Source: an uncultured Microbacteriaceae bacterium (GTDB lineage: Bacteria; Actinomycetota; Actinomycetes; Actinomycetales; Microbacteriaceae). From it: a DNA stretch of 8,239 nt. The translations under genes and the position numbers were made by a program. The notes under the pieces were generated by a model that saw nothing but the letters and a program-made list of their open reading frames with translations, ran no database searches and was not told where the DNA came from. This document shows, piece after piece, positions 1 through 7,771 of the stretch (position 1 is its first letter; each line of letters starts with the position of its first letter). The stretch covers positions 1-8,239 of the forward strand of contig CAMLMQ010000137.1 of NCBI GenBank assembly GCA_946481135.1. Reading direction: 5' to 3'.

Positions 1-227
1 TGCGCCCACATCGGCGGCAGCGCGAGCCGGTCGGCGATCTCGTTCGTCATCGGCGCGCAGAGGTACCCCGACGTGTGGCGCACCGTCCAGGCGATCCACT
101 CCTGGCTCGCGAACTGGGCGGCCATCACGACGTCGCCCTCGTTCTCGCGGCCCTCGTCGTCGGCGACGATGACGGGCTTGCCGGCGGCGAGCGCCGCCAG
201 GGCGGTGGGGATGTCGGCGAGGCTCAT
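1..227 (-). CDS. ribBA: 3,4-dihydroxy-2-butanone-4-phosphate synthase / GTP cyclohydrolase II, N-terminal part (runs off left edge)
   Basis: Only the first 75 residues are in the window. They match the start of the RibB domain, which converts ribulose 5-phosphate to 3,4-dihydroxy-2-butanone 4-phosphate for the riboflavin ring. Visible are the acidic metal- and substrate-binding motif DDEGRENEGD (residues 23-32) and RHTSGYLCAPM (50-60). The ATG at 227-225 is well placed: a GAAGGAAG ribosome site lies about 7 bases upstream, and the ATG overlaps the ribE stop codon as ATGA, implying translational coupling. Third gene of the riboswitch-controlled rib operon. The C-terminal GTP cyclohydrolase II domain is inferred from the usual bifunctional actinobacterial form and from operon order; it is outside the window, so a monofunctional ribB cannot be excluded. 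Confidence 0.93.
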   Translation of the reverse strand, partial: MSLADIPTALAALAAGKPVIVADDEGRENEGDVVMAAQFASQEWIAWTVRHTSGYLCAPMTNEIADRLALPPMWA

Positions 228-871
228 GCTGCACTTCCTTCGTCGGTTGCGGGTTGAGTAGCGCTCGGCGCAGCCGAACGCGTATCGAAACCCATCAGTC
301 GCTGCACGTGGCGGGCGAGGATGTCGGTCTCGATGTTGACCCGGTCGCCCGGGGTGAGGTCGCCGAGCACCGTGGCGGTGAGCGTTTCGGGGATGAGCGA
401 GACCTCGAACCAGTCGTCGCCCGCGTCGCTGACGGTGAGCGAGACGCCGTTCACCGCGATCGACCCCTTGCGCACGACGAGGGGGGCGTGCTCGGGGTCG
501 AGGGTGAAGCGCAGCACCCGCCACGCGTCGCCCGGGGTCACGGAGAGCACCGTCGCGGTGCCGTCGATGTGCCCCTGAACGATGTGGCCGCCGAGACGGT
601 CGCCGAGAGCCGCGGCACGCTCGAGGTCGACCCGGTCGCCGACGCGGAGGTCGCCGAGCGTCGACATCCCGATCGTCACGGCCATGACGTCGGCGGTGAA
701 CCAGTCGGCTCCCTGGTCGACGACGGTGAGGCACACGCCGTCGACCGCGATCGAGTCGCCGTGCGACGCGTCGGAGACCGCGATCGGTCCGCGCACGGTG
801 AGGCGGCCCGAGTCGCCCGTGCGCTCCCAGGCGAGCACCTCGCCGAGCTCTTCGATGATTCCGGTGAACAT
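224..871 (-). CDS. ribE: Riboflavin synthase, alpha subunit
   Basis: This 215-residue cytosolic protein, of normal family length, catalyses the last step of riboflavin synthesis: dismutation of two 6,7-dimethyl-8-ribityllumazine molecules. It begins with the hallmark MFTGIIEELG and shows the internal duplication typical of the family. The first lumazine-binding half contains SIAVDGVCLTV (residues 40-50, with Cys47). The second contains GSIAVNGVSLTV (136-147). Between them lies GGHIVQGHID (94-103). The last 20 or so residues are an Ala/Thr/Ser-rich tail beyond the conserved core. The ATG is preceded by GGAGCACTGAC, and the ribD stop ends one base before it, so ribosomes probably pass directly from ribD. 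The stop overlaps the ribBA start. The gene is called ribE in some genomes and ribC or ribB in others. Confidence 0.97.
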   Translation of the reverse strand: MFTGIIEELGEVLAWERTGDSGRLTVRGPIAVSDASHGDSIAVDGVCLTVVDQGADWFTADVMAVTIGMSTLGDLRVGDRVDLERAAALGDRLGGHIVQGHIDGTATVLSVTPGDAWRVLRFTLDPEHAPLVVRKGSIAVNGVSLTVSDAGDDWFEVSLIPETLTATVLGDLTPGDRVNIETDILARHVQRLMGFDTRSAAPSATQPATDEGSAA

Positions 872-872
872 G

Positions 873-1895
873 TCAGTGCTCCTTCGGGACCGGCGCGGCG
901 TGCAGGTAGAGGTCGTCGCCGAGCTGTTCGACACCGTCGACGCGCAGCCGGCGGATGCCGGCCATCGTCGGGATGCCGAGGTCGCCCAGCGCGACGCGCG
1001 GCCCCCCGAGCAACGCGGGGGCGAGGTAGATCGCGAACTCGTCGGCGTACCCCGCCGCGATGATCGCCGAGGCGAGCGTCGGCCCACCCTCGACGTAGAC
1101 ACGCCGGATGGCGCGGGCGTGCAGGTCGCGCAGCACGGCGTCGAGGTCGCGCGTGCCGGTCTCGACGACGCCACGCGGGTGGGCGTGCAGCTTCGCGTCG
1201 GCCGGGATCGGCCGTTCGCCGACGACGACCGGCAGCGGCTGGTCGACGAGCAGTTCGCCGTACTCGCCGCGCGCGGTGAGCGTCGGGTCGTCGGCGAACA
1301 CGGTGCCGGTGCCGACGAGGATGGCGTCGCTCAGGGCGCGCTGCTCGTGCACCTTCATGCGCGCGGCGGAGCCGGTGATCCACTGGCTCGTGCCGTCCGC
1401 GGCGGCCGCGCGGCCATCCAGCGTCGACGCCCACTTCACCGTCACCCACGGACGTCCGCGGCGCATGACGTCGAGCCAGGGGTGGAGGAGCTGCTCACCG
1501 TCGGCCTCGAGCACCCCGTGACTCACCGGGATGCCGGCCTCGGCGAGACGCTGCGCGCCGTGACCCGAGGAGGCGCCGGGGTCGCTCACCGAGTAGACGA
1601 CCTTCGCGACGCCGGCGCGGATGAGCGCCTCCGAGCACGGGCCGGTGCGTCCGGTGTGGTTGCAGGGCTCGAGCGTGACGACCGCGGTGAGGCCACGCGG
1701 GTCGGGCACCTTGCTCAGGGCGTCGACTTCGGCATGCGGGGTGCCGGCGCCGCGGTGCCAGCCCTCGGCGACCACGCTCAGGTTCTCGTCGACGAGCACG
1801 CAGCCGACCTGCGGGTTGCCGCCGGTCAGCGGCCCGCGGGTGGCGAGCTCGAACGCGCGCCGCATGAGGGGCTCGTATCGCTGGTGGTCGCTCAT
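873..1895 (-). CDS. ribD: Bifunctional diaminohydroxyphosphoribosylaminopyrimidine deaminase / 5-amino-6-(5-phosphoribosylamino)uracil reductase
   Basis: A 340-residue two-domain enzyme for the second and third steps of the GTP branch of riboflavin synthesis. The N-terminal zinc deaminase domain has HAE (His54, Glu56) and PCNHTGRTGPC (77-87), giving ligands His54, Cys78 and Cys87. The C-terminal NADPH-dependent reductase domain starts near residue 148 and includes ASTLDGRAAAADGTSQWITG (156-175), SDAILVGTGTVFADDPTLT (189-207) and VYVEGGPTLASAI (266-278). The frame is open farther upstream, to about 2009, but that stretch is the riboswitch. The start at 1895-1893 is chosen because homologues begin MxxxxxYxxLMRRAFELA and because GGGA sits about 8 bases upstream. 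It is the first gene of the rib operon and directly downstream of the FMN riboswitch. The length is normal and no active-site residue appears to be missing. Confidence 0.97.
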   Translation of the reverse strand: MSDHQRYEPLMRRAFELATRGPLTGGNPQVGCVLVDENLSVVAEGWHRGAGTPHAEVDALSKVPDPRGLTAVVTLEPCNHTGRTGPCSEALIRAGVAKVVYSVSDPGASSGHGAQRLAEAGIPVSHGVLEADGEQLLHPWLDVMRRGRPWVTVKWASTLDGRAAAADGTSQWITGSAARMKVHEQRALSDAILVGTGTVFADDPTLTARGEYGELLVDQPLPVVVGERPIPADAKLHAHPRGVVETGTRDLDAVLRDLHARAIRRVYVEGGPTLASAIIAAGYADEFAIYLAPALLGGPRVALGDLGIPTMAGIRRLRVDGVEQLGDDLYLHAAPVPKEH

Positions 1896-1962
1896 CCGTC
1901 TTCCCGGGTCGTTCCAGGCGACGGGAGTCGGTGCGGCCGGGCACGACGGGCGTGCGGCGGCG
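1896..1962 (-). promoter_or_regulatory. Probable expression platform of the FMN riboswitch
   Basis: This is the leader between the aptamer and the ribD ATG. It contains a small hairpin (1941-1955, GCACG/CGTGC around a 5-base loop) but no U-run, so a Rho-independent terminator is unlikely. GACGG lies directly before the ATG (1900-1896). It is complementary to CCGTC in the hairpin loop region (1945-1949) and again at 1920-1924. Pairing there could hide the ribosome site when FMN is bound. That mechanism is inferred from complementarity only. Confidence 0.45.
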
Positions 1963-2097
1963 CGTGTCTCCTCCCATCCGGACTTTGACCGTCGGTTCCG
2001 GAATTCCACCGGATCGGCTCCCCCGGGCCCGTTTCGGGGCCGAAGGAGTTCGCGGACTATGACCGCCGGTGCGGGATTTCACCGCCCCTGGAGCACG
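1963..2097 (-). ncRNA. FMN riboswitch (RFN element) aptamer
   Basis: Read on the minus strand, this stretch carries the conserved RFN blocks in order. They are AGGGGCGGTGAAATCCCGCA followed by CCGGCGGT, then AGTCCGCGAAC, a GC-rich variable arm, GATCCGGTGGAATTCCGGAA, and CCGACGGTCAAAGTC followed by CGGATGGGAGGAGA. The closing P1 helix forms between CGTGCTCC (2097-2090) and GGAGACACG (1971-1963) with one bulged base. Known RFN elements bind FMN and shut off riboflavin synthesis or transport genes. Its place directly upstream of ribD-ribE-ribBA fits that role exactly. Confidence 0.96.
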
Positions 2098-2111
2098 TGC
2101 TTCGTGTCACC

Positions 2112-2117
2112 AGGGTA
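2112..2117 (-). promoter_or_regulatory. Candidate -10 element of the rib operon promoter
   Basis: The minus strand reads TACCCT here, fitting the actinobacterial TAnnnT pattern. It would start transcription near 2105, about 8 bases before the first helix of the FMN aptamer, which is the spacing expected for a riboswitch leader. No good -35 hexamer is visible 16-18 bases upstream, so the call rests on position and the -10 alone. Confidence 0.35.
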
Positions 2118-2180
2118 AACCCGCCCGCCGTCGCACGCATTCCCGCCCCCCATCCGCGACACTTCGCCCCGTCGGGTGCT

Positions 2181-2206
2181 CGATCCGCGCGACGTGTCGC
2201 GGATCG
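2181..2206 (-). terminator. Hairpin after the acetyltransferase gene, possible terminator
   Basis: CGATCCGCG (2181-2189) and CGCGGATCG (2198-2206) are perfect 9-base complements around an 8-base loop. The hairpin lies 20 bases past the acetyltransferase stop in the direction of minus-strand transcription, where the trpS operon should end before the rib promoter. No T-run follows, so it would be a U-less terminator. One arm overlaps the first unit of the tandem repeat. Confidence 0.4.
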
Positions 2207-2225
2207 GTCAGGAATGCGGGATCGG

Positions 2226-2247
<22 letters not shown>
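2201..2247. repeat. 18-bp tandem repeat, about 2.6 copies, over a stop codon
   Basis: GGATCGGTCAGGAATGCG occurs at 2201-2218 and identically at 2219-2236. A third, partial copy (GGATCGGCCAG, one T-to-C change) lies at 2237-2247. On the minus strand the unit encodes the acetyltransferase end, PIPHS plus stop. Because 18 is a multiple of three, the second unit repeats the same residues and the same in-frame stop. This looks like a recent slippage or duplication at the gene's 3' end. Confidence 0.9.
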
Positions 2248-4628
<2,381 letters not shown>

Positions 4629-4632
<4 letters not shown>

Positions 4633-5651
4633 CCGTCCGAGGGTACCCGGGGCCTCCGACGGAAGAGTCGCGCCCAGAACCCGCGCTTCTCGGGCTGCGG
4701 GGGCTCGTGCGCGGCGACGAGCGACCGGGCGGCGTCGAGGCGCTCCTCGGCGACCCGCTCGTCGAGCACGACCCCCGCGTCGTCGATGCCGACCGCCATC
4801 CAGGATGCCGCGAGCAGGATCACCTGGCAGACGAAGTTGTAGTAGATGAGCAGGCCCGCGATCACCGCGAACGACGCGATGAGCGGGTTGTTGCTCGCGC
4901 CGCCGAGCAGCAGTCCGCCGGCGACGGTGAGCGCTGCGAGACCGATCGCGCCGATCGCGACGCCGCCGCGGAGGAACCGCCACGGCACCTTCGCGCGCGA
5001 GAGCAGACGGTACAGGCCGGTGAGCGCGACGGCGTAGACGAGCACCGAGACGACGAGGGTGACGGCGCGGCCGGCGACGAACCCGAATACGGAGTCGGGG
5101 GAGACGCCCATCCAGTCGAGCACGAGGGCGGTCGCGCTCGACCCGGCGAACGACAGCCCCGCCGCCGCGAGCAGCAGGACGGCGAAGGCGACCCCGCCCG
5201 CGAGGTCGAGCAGCTTCTGCACGACGATGTTGGCGGTCACGGGCGGGAGGTCGAGCATCGTGCGCACCGACGCTCGGGCGGCGTCGAGCCAGCCGAGGGC
5301 GACGAAGAGCAGGCCGGCGAGCGCGACGATGCCCGAGATCGTGAAGGGGGCGCCCTGCGCCAGCACGTCGGGGTCGATCGCTCCCGTGCGATCGCCGTCG
5401 CCGATGAGTCCCGGCACGGTCTCGTCGAGCAGGTCGATGATCGCGCCCTGGAGCCCCGCGTTCCCGCTCACGACGAGGCCGGCGATCGAGAAGGCCACCC
5501 ACAGTCCCGCGAAGACGGCGAACAGTGCCTGGTAGGCGAGCCCGCCCGCGAGGATGGGGCCGCGCATCCGTCCGTAGCGGATGAGGACGCGCACGGGTTT
5601 CAGCCCCTGCACCCAGGCCGTCAGAGCCGCGATCCGATCCTTCAACGCCAC
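4629..5651 (-). CDS. YihY/BrkB-family integral membrane protein
   Basis: A 340-residue inner-membrane protein of the YihY/virulence-factor-BrkB family, whose biochemical role is not settled. About six hydrophobic segments are visible, near residues 32-61, 103-121, 150-172, 186-214, 228-251 and 256-284. The family-typical start GPILAGGLAYQALFAVF (31-47) and SNNPLIASFAVIAGLLIYYNF (253-273) support the call. The C-terminal 40 residues are hydrophilic and end in an Arg-rich cytoplasmic tail (EKRGFWARLFRRRPRVP). The start is GTG at 5651-5649 with GGGG about 9 bases upstream; an ATG at 5665 is out of frame and gives only seven codons. It is the first gene of the operon with xth and trpS and overlaps xth by four bases. 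The family was once called ribonuclease BN in error. Confidence 0.9.
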
Positions 5652-5707
5652 GCGATCAGCCCCATGTCGCTCAACCCTAGGGGCGCCGAGCGGCGGCGCG
5701 GCGGGGC

Positions 5708-5736
5708 TTGACGGCAGCCGTCACGTGACCGATATC
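5708..5736 (+). promoter_or_regulatory. Candidate promoter toward the sigma-factor gene
   Basis: TTGACG (5708-5713) matches the -35 consensus at five of six bases and is followed, after a 17-base spacer, by GATATC (5731-5736), a weak -10 (three of six). The spacer and -10 coincide with palindromes, so a bound regulator would block it. The 5' leader to the chosen start would be about 160 bases, which is long. Confidence 0.35.
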
Positions 5737-5738
5737 GG
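5710..5738. promoter_or_regulatory. Three abutting perfect palindromes, possible operator
   Basis: GACGGCAGCCGTC (5710-5722), GTCACGTGAC (5720-5729) and CCGATATCGG (5729-5738) follow each other, each sharing one to three bases with the next. All are perfect dyads. They lie in the 254-base divergent region between yihY (minus) and the sigma gene (plus), the usual place for a shared operator. No regulator gene for them is identified in the window. Confidence 0.5.
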
Positions 5739-5762
5739 ACTTTCGAGACGACGTCATGCCCC

Positions 5763-5820
5763 CCGAACGGGGGTGCCGAAGGCCCCCGAACCGGCGTCAT
5801 AGTAGACGGAACGGGTCGTC
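5763..5820 (+). repeat. Three imperfect GAAC-centred direct repeats
   Basis: CCGAACGGGGGTG (5763-5775), CCGAACCGGCGTC (5786-5798) and CGGAACGGGTCGTC (5807-5820) share the pattern GAAC-S-GG-n-GT. Their GAAC cores start at 5765, 5788 and 5809, so they are 23 and 21 bases apart, or about two helical turns. They lie upstream of the sigma gene. GAAC is a common core of ECF -35 elements, but no matching -10 (CGTC or CGTT) sits at 16-17 bases, so they are described as repeats and not promoters. Confidence 0.45.
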
Positions 5821-5905
5821 TCTCTCAGTGAGGGCGATGCGGACTCACCATCCGCGTCTCCTCATTCCGAAGGGACAAGAGAGGCCCGGGAAATGGATCA
5901 GGGGG

Positions 5906-7468
5906 ATGAGCGAGCAGAGCACGAAGCTAACCACTTCGGATGCGGAGCTGATCGAACGTGCGCGATCGGGGGATACGCGGGCGTTCGGGGAACTGTGGCG
6001 CCGCCATTACCGGTCTGCCGCTCGCGTCGCCCGTCAGTTCACTTCGTCGATCGATGCGGACGACCTCGTCTCCGAGGCGTACGCACGGATCTACCAGCGT
6101 GTACTGGCGGGCGGCGGACCCACCGGAGCCTTCCGCCCCTACCTGTACACCACCATCCGTAACCTCGCGTCCAGCTGGGGGGCCGCGTCTCGCGACATCA
6201 ACGTGGACATGATCGACGACTTCGAAGACGACCGCATCCCGGACGACCCGGCTGCCTGGGCGCTCGACCGCACCCTCACCGCGCGGGCGTTCCGCTCGCT
6301 GCCGGAGCGCTGGCAGACGGTGCTCTGGTACACCGAGGTCGAGGGCATGGACCCGCACGAGGTCGCGCCCCTCATGGGGATGACCGCCAACGGCGTCGCC
6401 GCTCTCTCGTACCGCGCCCGTGAGGGGCTGCGGAAGGCGTGGCTGCAGGCGCACGTCTCGGATGCCACCGCATCCGGTGAGTGCCAGTGGGCGATGTCGC
6501 GGCTCGGCGAGCACGCCCGCGACGGTCTGTCGAACCGTGACCGCGAACGGCTCACCGCGCACCTCGCCGACTGCGCGAAGTGCACGATCGTGTCCGAGGA
6601 GGTCGACGAGGTCGGTTCGCACCTCGCGATGGTCATGCTTCCGCTGCTGCTCGGCGGCGCGGTCGGCGGTTCGCTGCTCGCGACGCTCGCGCAGCCCGGC
6701 GCCGCGCAGGCGGCCGACCTGCCCATCCCCGACGTGCCCGTCGCGCTCGAGGCGGTCGCCGGCAGCGGGGTGCTCGCCGCCCCGATCGTCGGGGGGCTCT
6801 CGCTCGGCGCGGCGACCGGAACGGGAGCACTCGTCGGCGGCTTCGCCGTGGCGGCGGTCATCGCCGGCAGCGTGACGCTCGGCCTCGCGCCGACGTTCGA
6901 CCAGGGGGCCGGCGACTCCGCCCCGCCCGTGACGGTCGAGGAGAGCGTGGAGGATGCTGTGCCCTCCGGCGACGTCGAGACGGGCGCCACATCGGGCCTC
7001 GGGGTGAACCCCTCGGCGGTCGACGGGGCCGGCGAGGTCGGTGACGTCGTCGAGGGCGTGGTCGGGGATGTCGGCGACGTCGTCGGCGGACTCGTCGACA
7101 CCGTCACGGGCGGCGCCCCGCCCCCCGGTCACACGGCGCCCGGCGGCGTCGCGAGCGCCGACGTGTCGCTCAACCTGACCGGCACGGGAACACCCGGCGC
7201 CCGCGTGTCGCTGCAGGCGGCCGGACAGGTGTACGCGACGACGACCGTGCGCCCCGACGGCACCTACACCCTCGTCACCGTCGTGCCGGGGGGTGTGCAG
7301 AACCTCGAGCTCGTGCAGGTCGTCGACAAGCTCTACCTCGCCGAGCTGTTGGGTCTCGACGGCGTGCTCGCCCAGCTCCTGGGCACCCTCGACGGCCTCA
7401 TCGCGCACCTCATCGAACCGCTCACGCTCGGCTCGTCGACCAACGGCCTCAGCATCCAGTACGGCTGA
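5906..7468 (+). CDS. ECF-type RNA polymerase sigma factor fused to zinc-finger, membrane and Ig-like domains
   Basis: A 520-residue protein. Residues 24-91 form sigma region 2 (DADDLVSEAYARIYQ, then FRPYLYTTIRNLASSW). Residues 125-182 form region 4 (LPERWQTVLWYTEVEGM, then a helix-turn-helix ending SYRAREGLRKAW). Next comes a zinc-binding anti-sigma-like motif, His219-x3-Cys223-x2-Cys226, with Cys193 as a possible fourth ligand. Hydrophobic segments follow near 240-262 and 286-328 (one or two passes), then an Asp/Gly/Val-rich linker (about 370-405). About 418-470 resembles a bacterial Ig-like (Big) repeat: LTGTGTPGARVSLQ, then TTTVRPDGTYTLVTVVPGG. A typical ECF sigma factor is about 200 residues. 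The likely role is to sense envelope state and redirect RNA polymerase. Start uncertain: ATG 5906 fits the homology, but AGGGGG abuts it; in-frame ATG 5837 has GAGGG a few bases upstream. Similar fusions are known in Actinobacteria (ECF53-like, from memory). Confidence 0.88.
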   Translation: MSEQSTKLTTSDAELIERARSGDTRAFGELWRRHYRSAARVARQFTSSIDADDLVSEAYARIYQRVLAGGGPTGAFRPYLYTTIRNLASSWGAASRDINVDMIDDFEDDRIPDDPAAWALDRTLTARAFRSLPERWQTVLWYTEVEGMDPHEVAPLMGMTANGVAALSYRAREGLRKAWLQAHVSDATASGECQWAMSRLGEHARDGLSNRDRERLTAHLADCAKCTIVSEEVDEVGSHLAMVMLPLLLGGAVGGSLLATLAQPGAAQAADLPIPDVPVALEAVAGSGVLAAPIVGGLSLGAATGTGALVGGFAVAAVIAGSVTLGLAPTFDQGAGDSAPPVTVEESVEDAVPSGDVETGATSGLGVNPSAVDGAGEVGDVVEGVVGDVGDVVGGLVDTVTGGAPPPGHTAPGGVASADVSLNLTGTGTPGARVSLQAAGQVYATTTVRPDGTYTLVTVVPGGVQNLELVQVVDKLYLAELLGLDGVLAQLLGTLDGLIAHLIEPLTLGSSTNGLSIQYG

Positions 7469-7481
7469 CGGCCCGCCTCGT

Positions 7482-7544
7482 CACGCTGTTTGCCCACAAA
7501 GCCCCGTTCCCCGACGACAACGGGGCTTCCGGGCAAATAGCGTG
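7482..7544 (+). terminator. Large two-tier hairpin, probable terminator of the sigma gene
   Basis: The outer stem pairs 7482-7495 (CACGCTGTTTGCCC) with 7531-7544 (GGGCAAATAGCGTG), 14 pairs with one G-U. The inner stem pairs AAGCCCCGTT (7499-7508) with AACGGGGCTT (7519-7528), 10 perfect pairs around a 10-base loop. A 3x2 internal loop separates the two. It begins 13 bases after the sigma stop codon. No long T-run follows on either strand. It could serve both convergent transcripts. Confidence 0.65.
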
Positions 7545-7550
7545 GATCGG

Positions 7551-7576
7551 TCTGTCCCCCGAAGACGGGGGACAGA
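7551..7576. terminator. Perfect 11-bp stem with 4-base loop
   Basis: TCTGTCCCCCG (7551-7561) pairs perfectly with CGGGGGACAGA (7566-7576) around AAGA. It follows the larger hairpin by six bases in the same gene-free region. It may be a back-up terminator between the convergent sigma and sdhB genes. A protein-binding dyad or a mobile palindromic element is also possible. Confidence 0.45.
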
Positions 7577-7710
7577 ATCTCGAGGATTCCGCGTCATAAC
7601 GCGCGCGAGGTGACGTCTCTTGAGATGAGACCGCAAGGCCTCGGCCCTCTCGTCCCATCGAGGGCACTCGGTCCGGCTCCGCGGTGATCCCAGCCTCCGC
7701 GGAGTCGGGC
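7577..7710. other. Gene-free stretch with two weaker inverted repeats
   Basis: I see no credible coding sequence here. Two further inverted repeats are present: GCCCTC/GAGGGC (7644-7649 with 7660-7665) and CTCCGCGG/CCGCGGAG (7677-7684 with 7697-7704). The first half also contains a short GTCTC/GAGAC repeat (7615-7631). No tRNA-like cloverleaf or known RNA motif was recognised. Function unknown. Confidence 0.4.
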
Positions 7711-7769
7711 CTCACTCCATGACGAACGGCCCGGCGATCGGAAGAGGATCGCCGGGCCGTTCGAGTGAG
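7711..7769 (-). terminator. Terminator hairpin downstream of sdhB
   Basis: CGAACGGCCCGGCGATC (7723-7739) pairs perfectly over 17 bases with its complement at 7747-7763 around a 7-base loop. CTCACT (7711-7716) pairs with AGTGAG (7764-7769) to extend it below a 6-base bulge. It begins two bases beyond the sdhB stop. The extreme stability and position mark it as the end of the sdh transcript, although no U-run follows. Confidence 0.8.
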
Positions 7770-7771
7770 AC

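Noticed and set aside
582..1988. A 468-codon open frame on the plus strand opposite ribE and ribD.
   Set aside because: It lies antisense to well-conserved genes. In such GC-rich DNA the opposite frames stay open by chance, and its translation is Arg/Asp/Val-rich without any family motif.
1896..2009. A longer ribD start at 2009 giving a 38-residue N-terminal extension.
   Set aside because: The extension would be encoded by the 3' part of the FMN riboswitch and has no conserved features. The ATG at 1895 fits homologues.
4633..5502. An N-terminal extension of xth of about 290 residues.
   Set aside because: It is the membrane-protein gene read out of frame, Arg-rich and non-homologous. The GTG at 4632 with its GTGA overlap is the real start.
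5642..5665. A seven-codon upstream frame (MGLIAWR) overlapping the yihY start, considered as a leader peptide for the operon containing trpS.
   Set aside because: It has a single Trp codon, no attenuator hairpins and no convincing ribosome site, so it is probably chance.
5927..7408. A 493-codon open frame on the minus strand opposite the sigma gene.
   Set aside because: Its translation is low-complexity and charge-rich with no recognisable domain, while the plus strand encodes clear sigma regions. It is a codon-bias shadow.
7484..7704. CRISPR array suggested by several hairpins in a row.
   Set aside because: The hairpins differ in sequence and spacing. There are no identical repeats with regular spacers and no cas genes nearby.
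7469..7771. Possible tRNA or small protein gene between the sigma gene and sdhB.
   Set aside because: No TTCGA-type T-loop, cloverleaf or CCA end was seen. The short open frames have no ribosome site or family resemblance. The hairpins are better explained as terminators or repeats.
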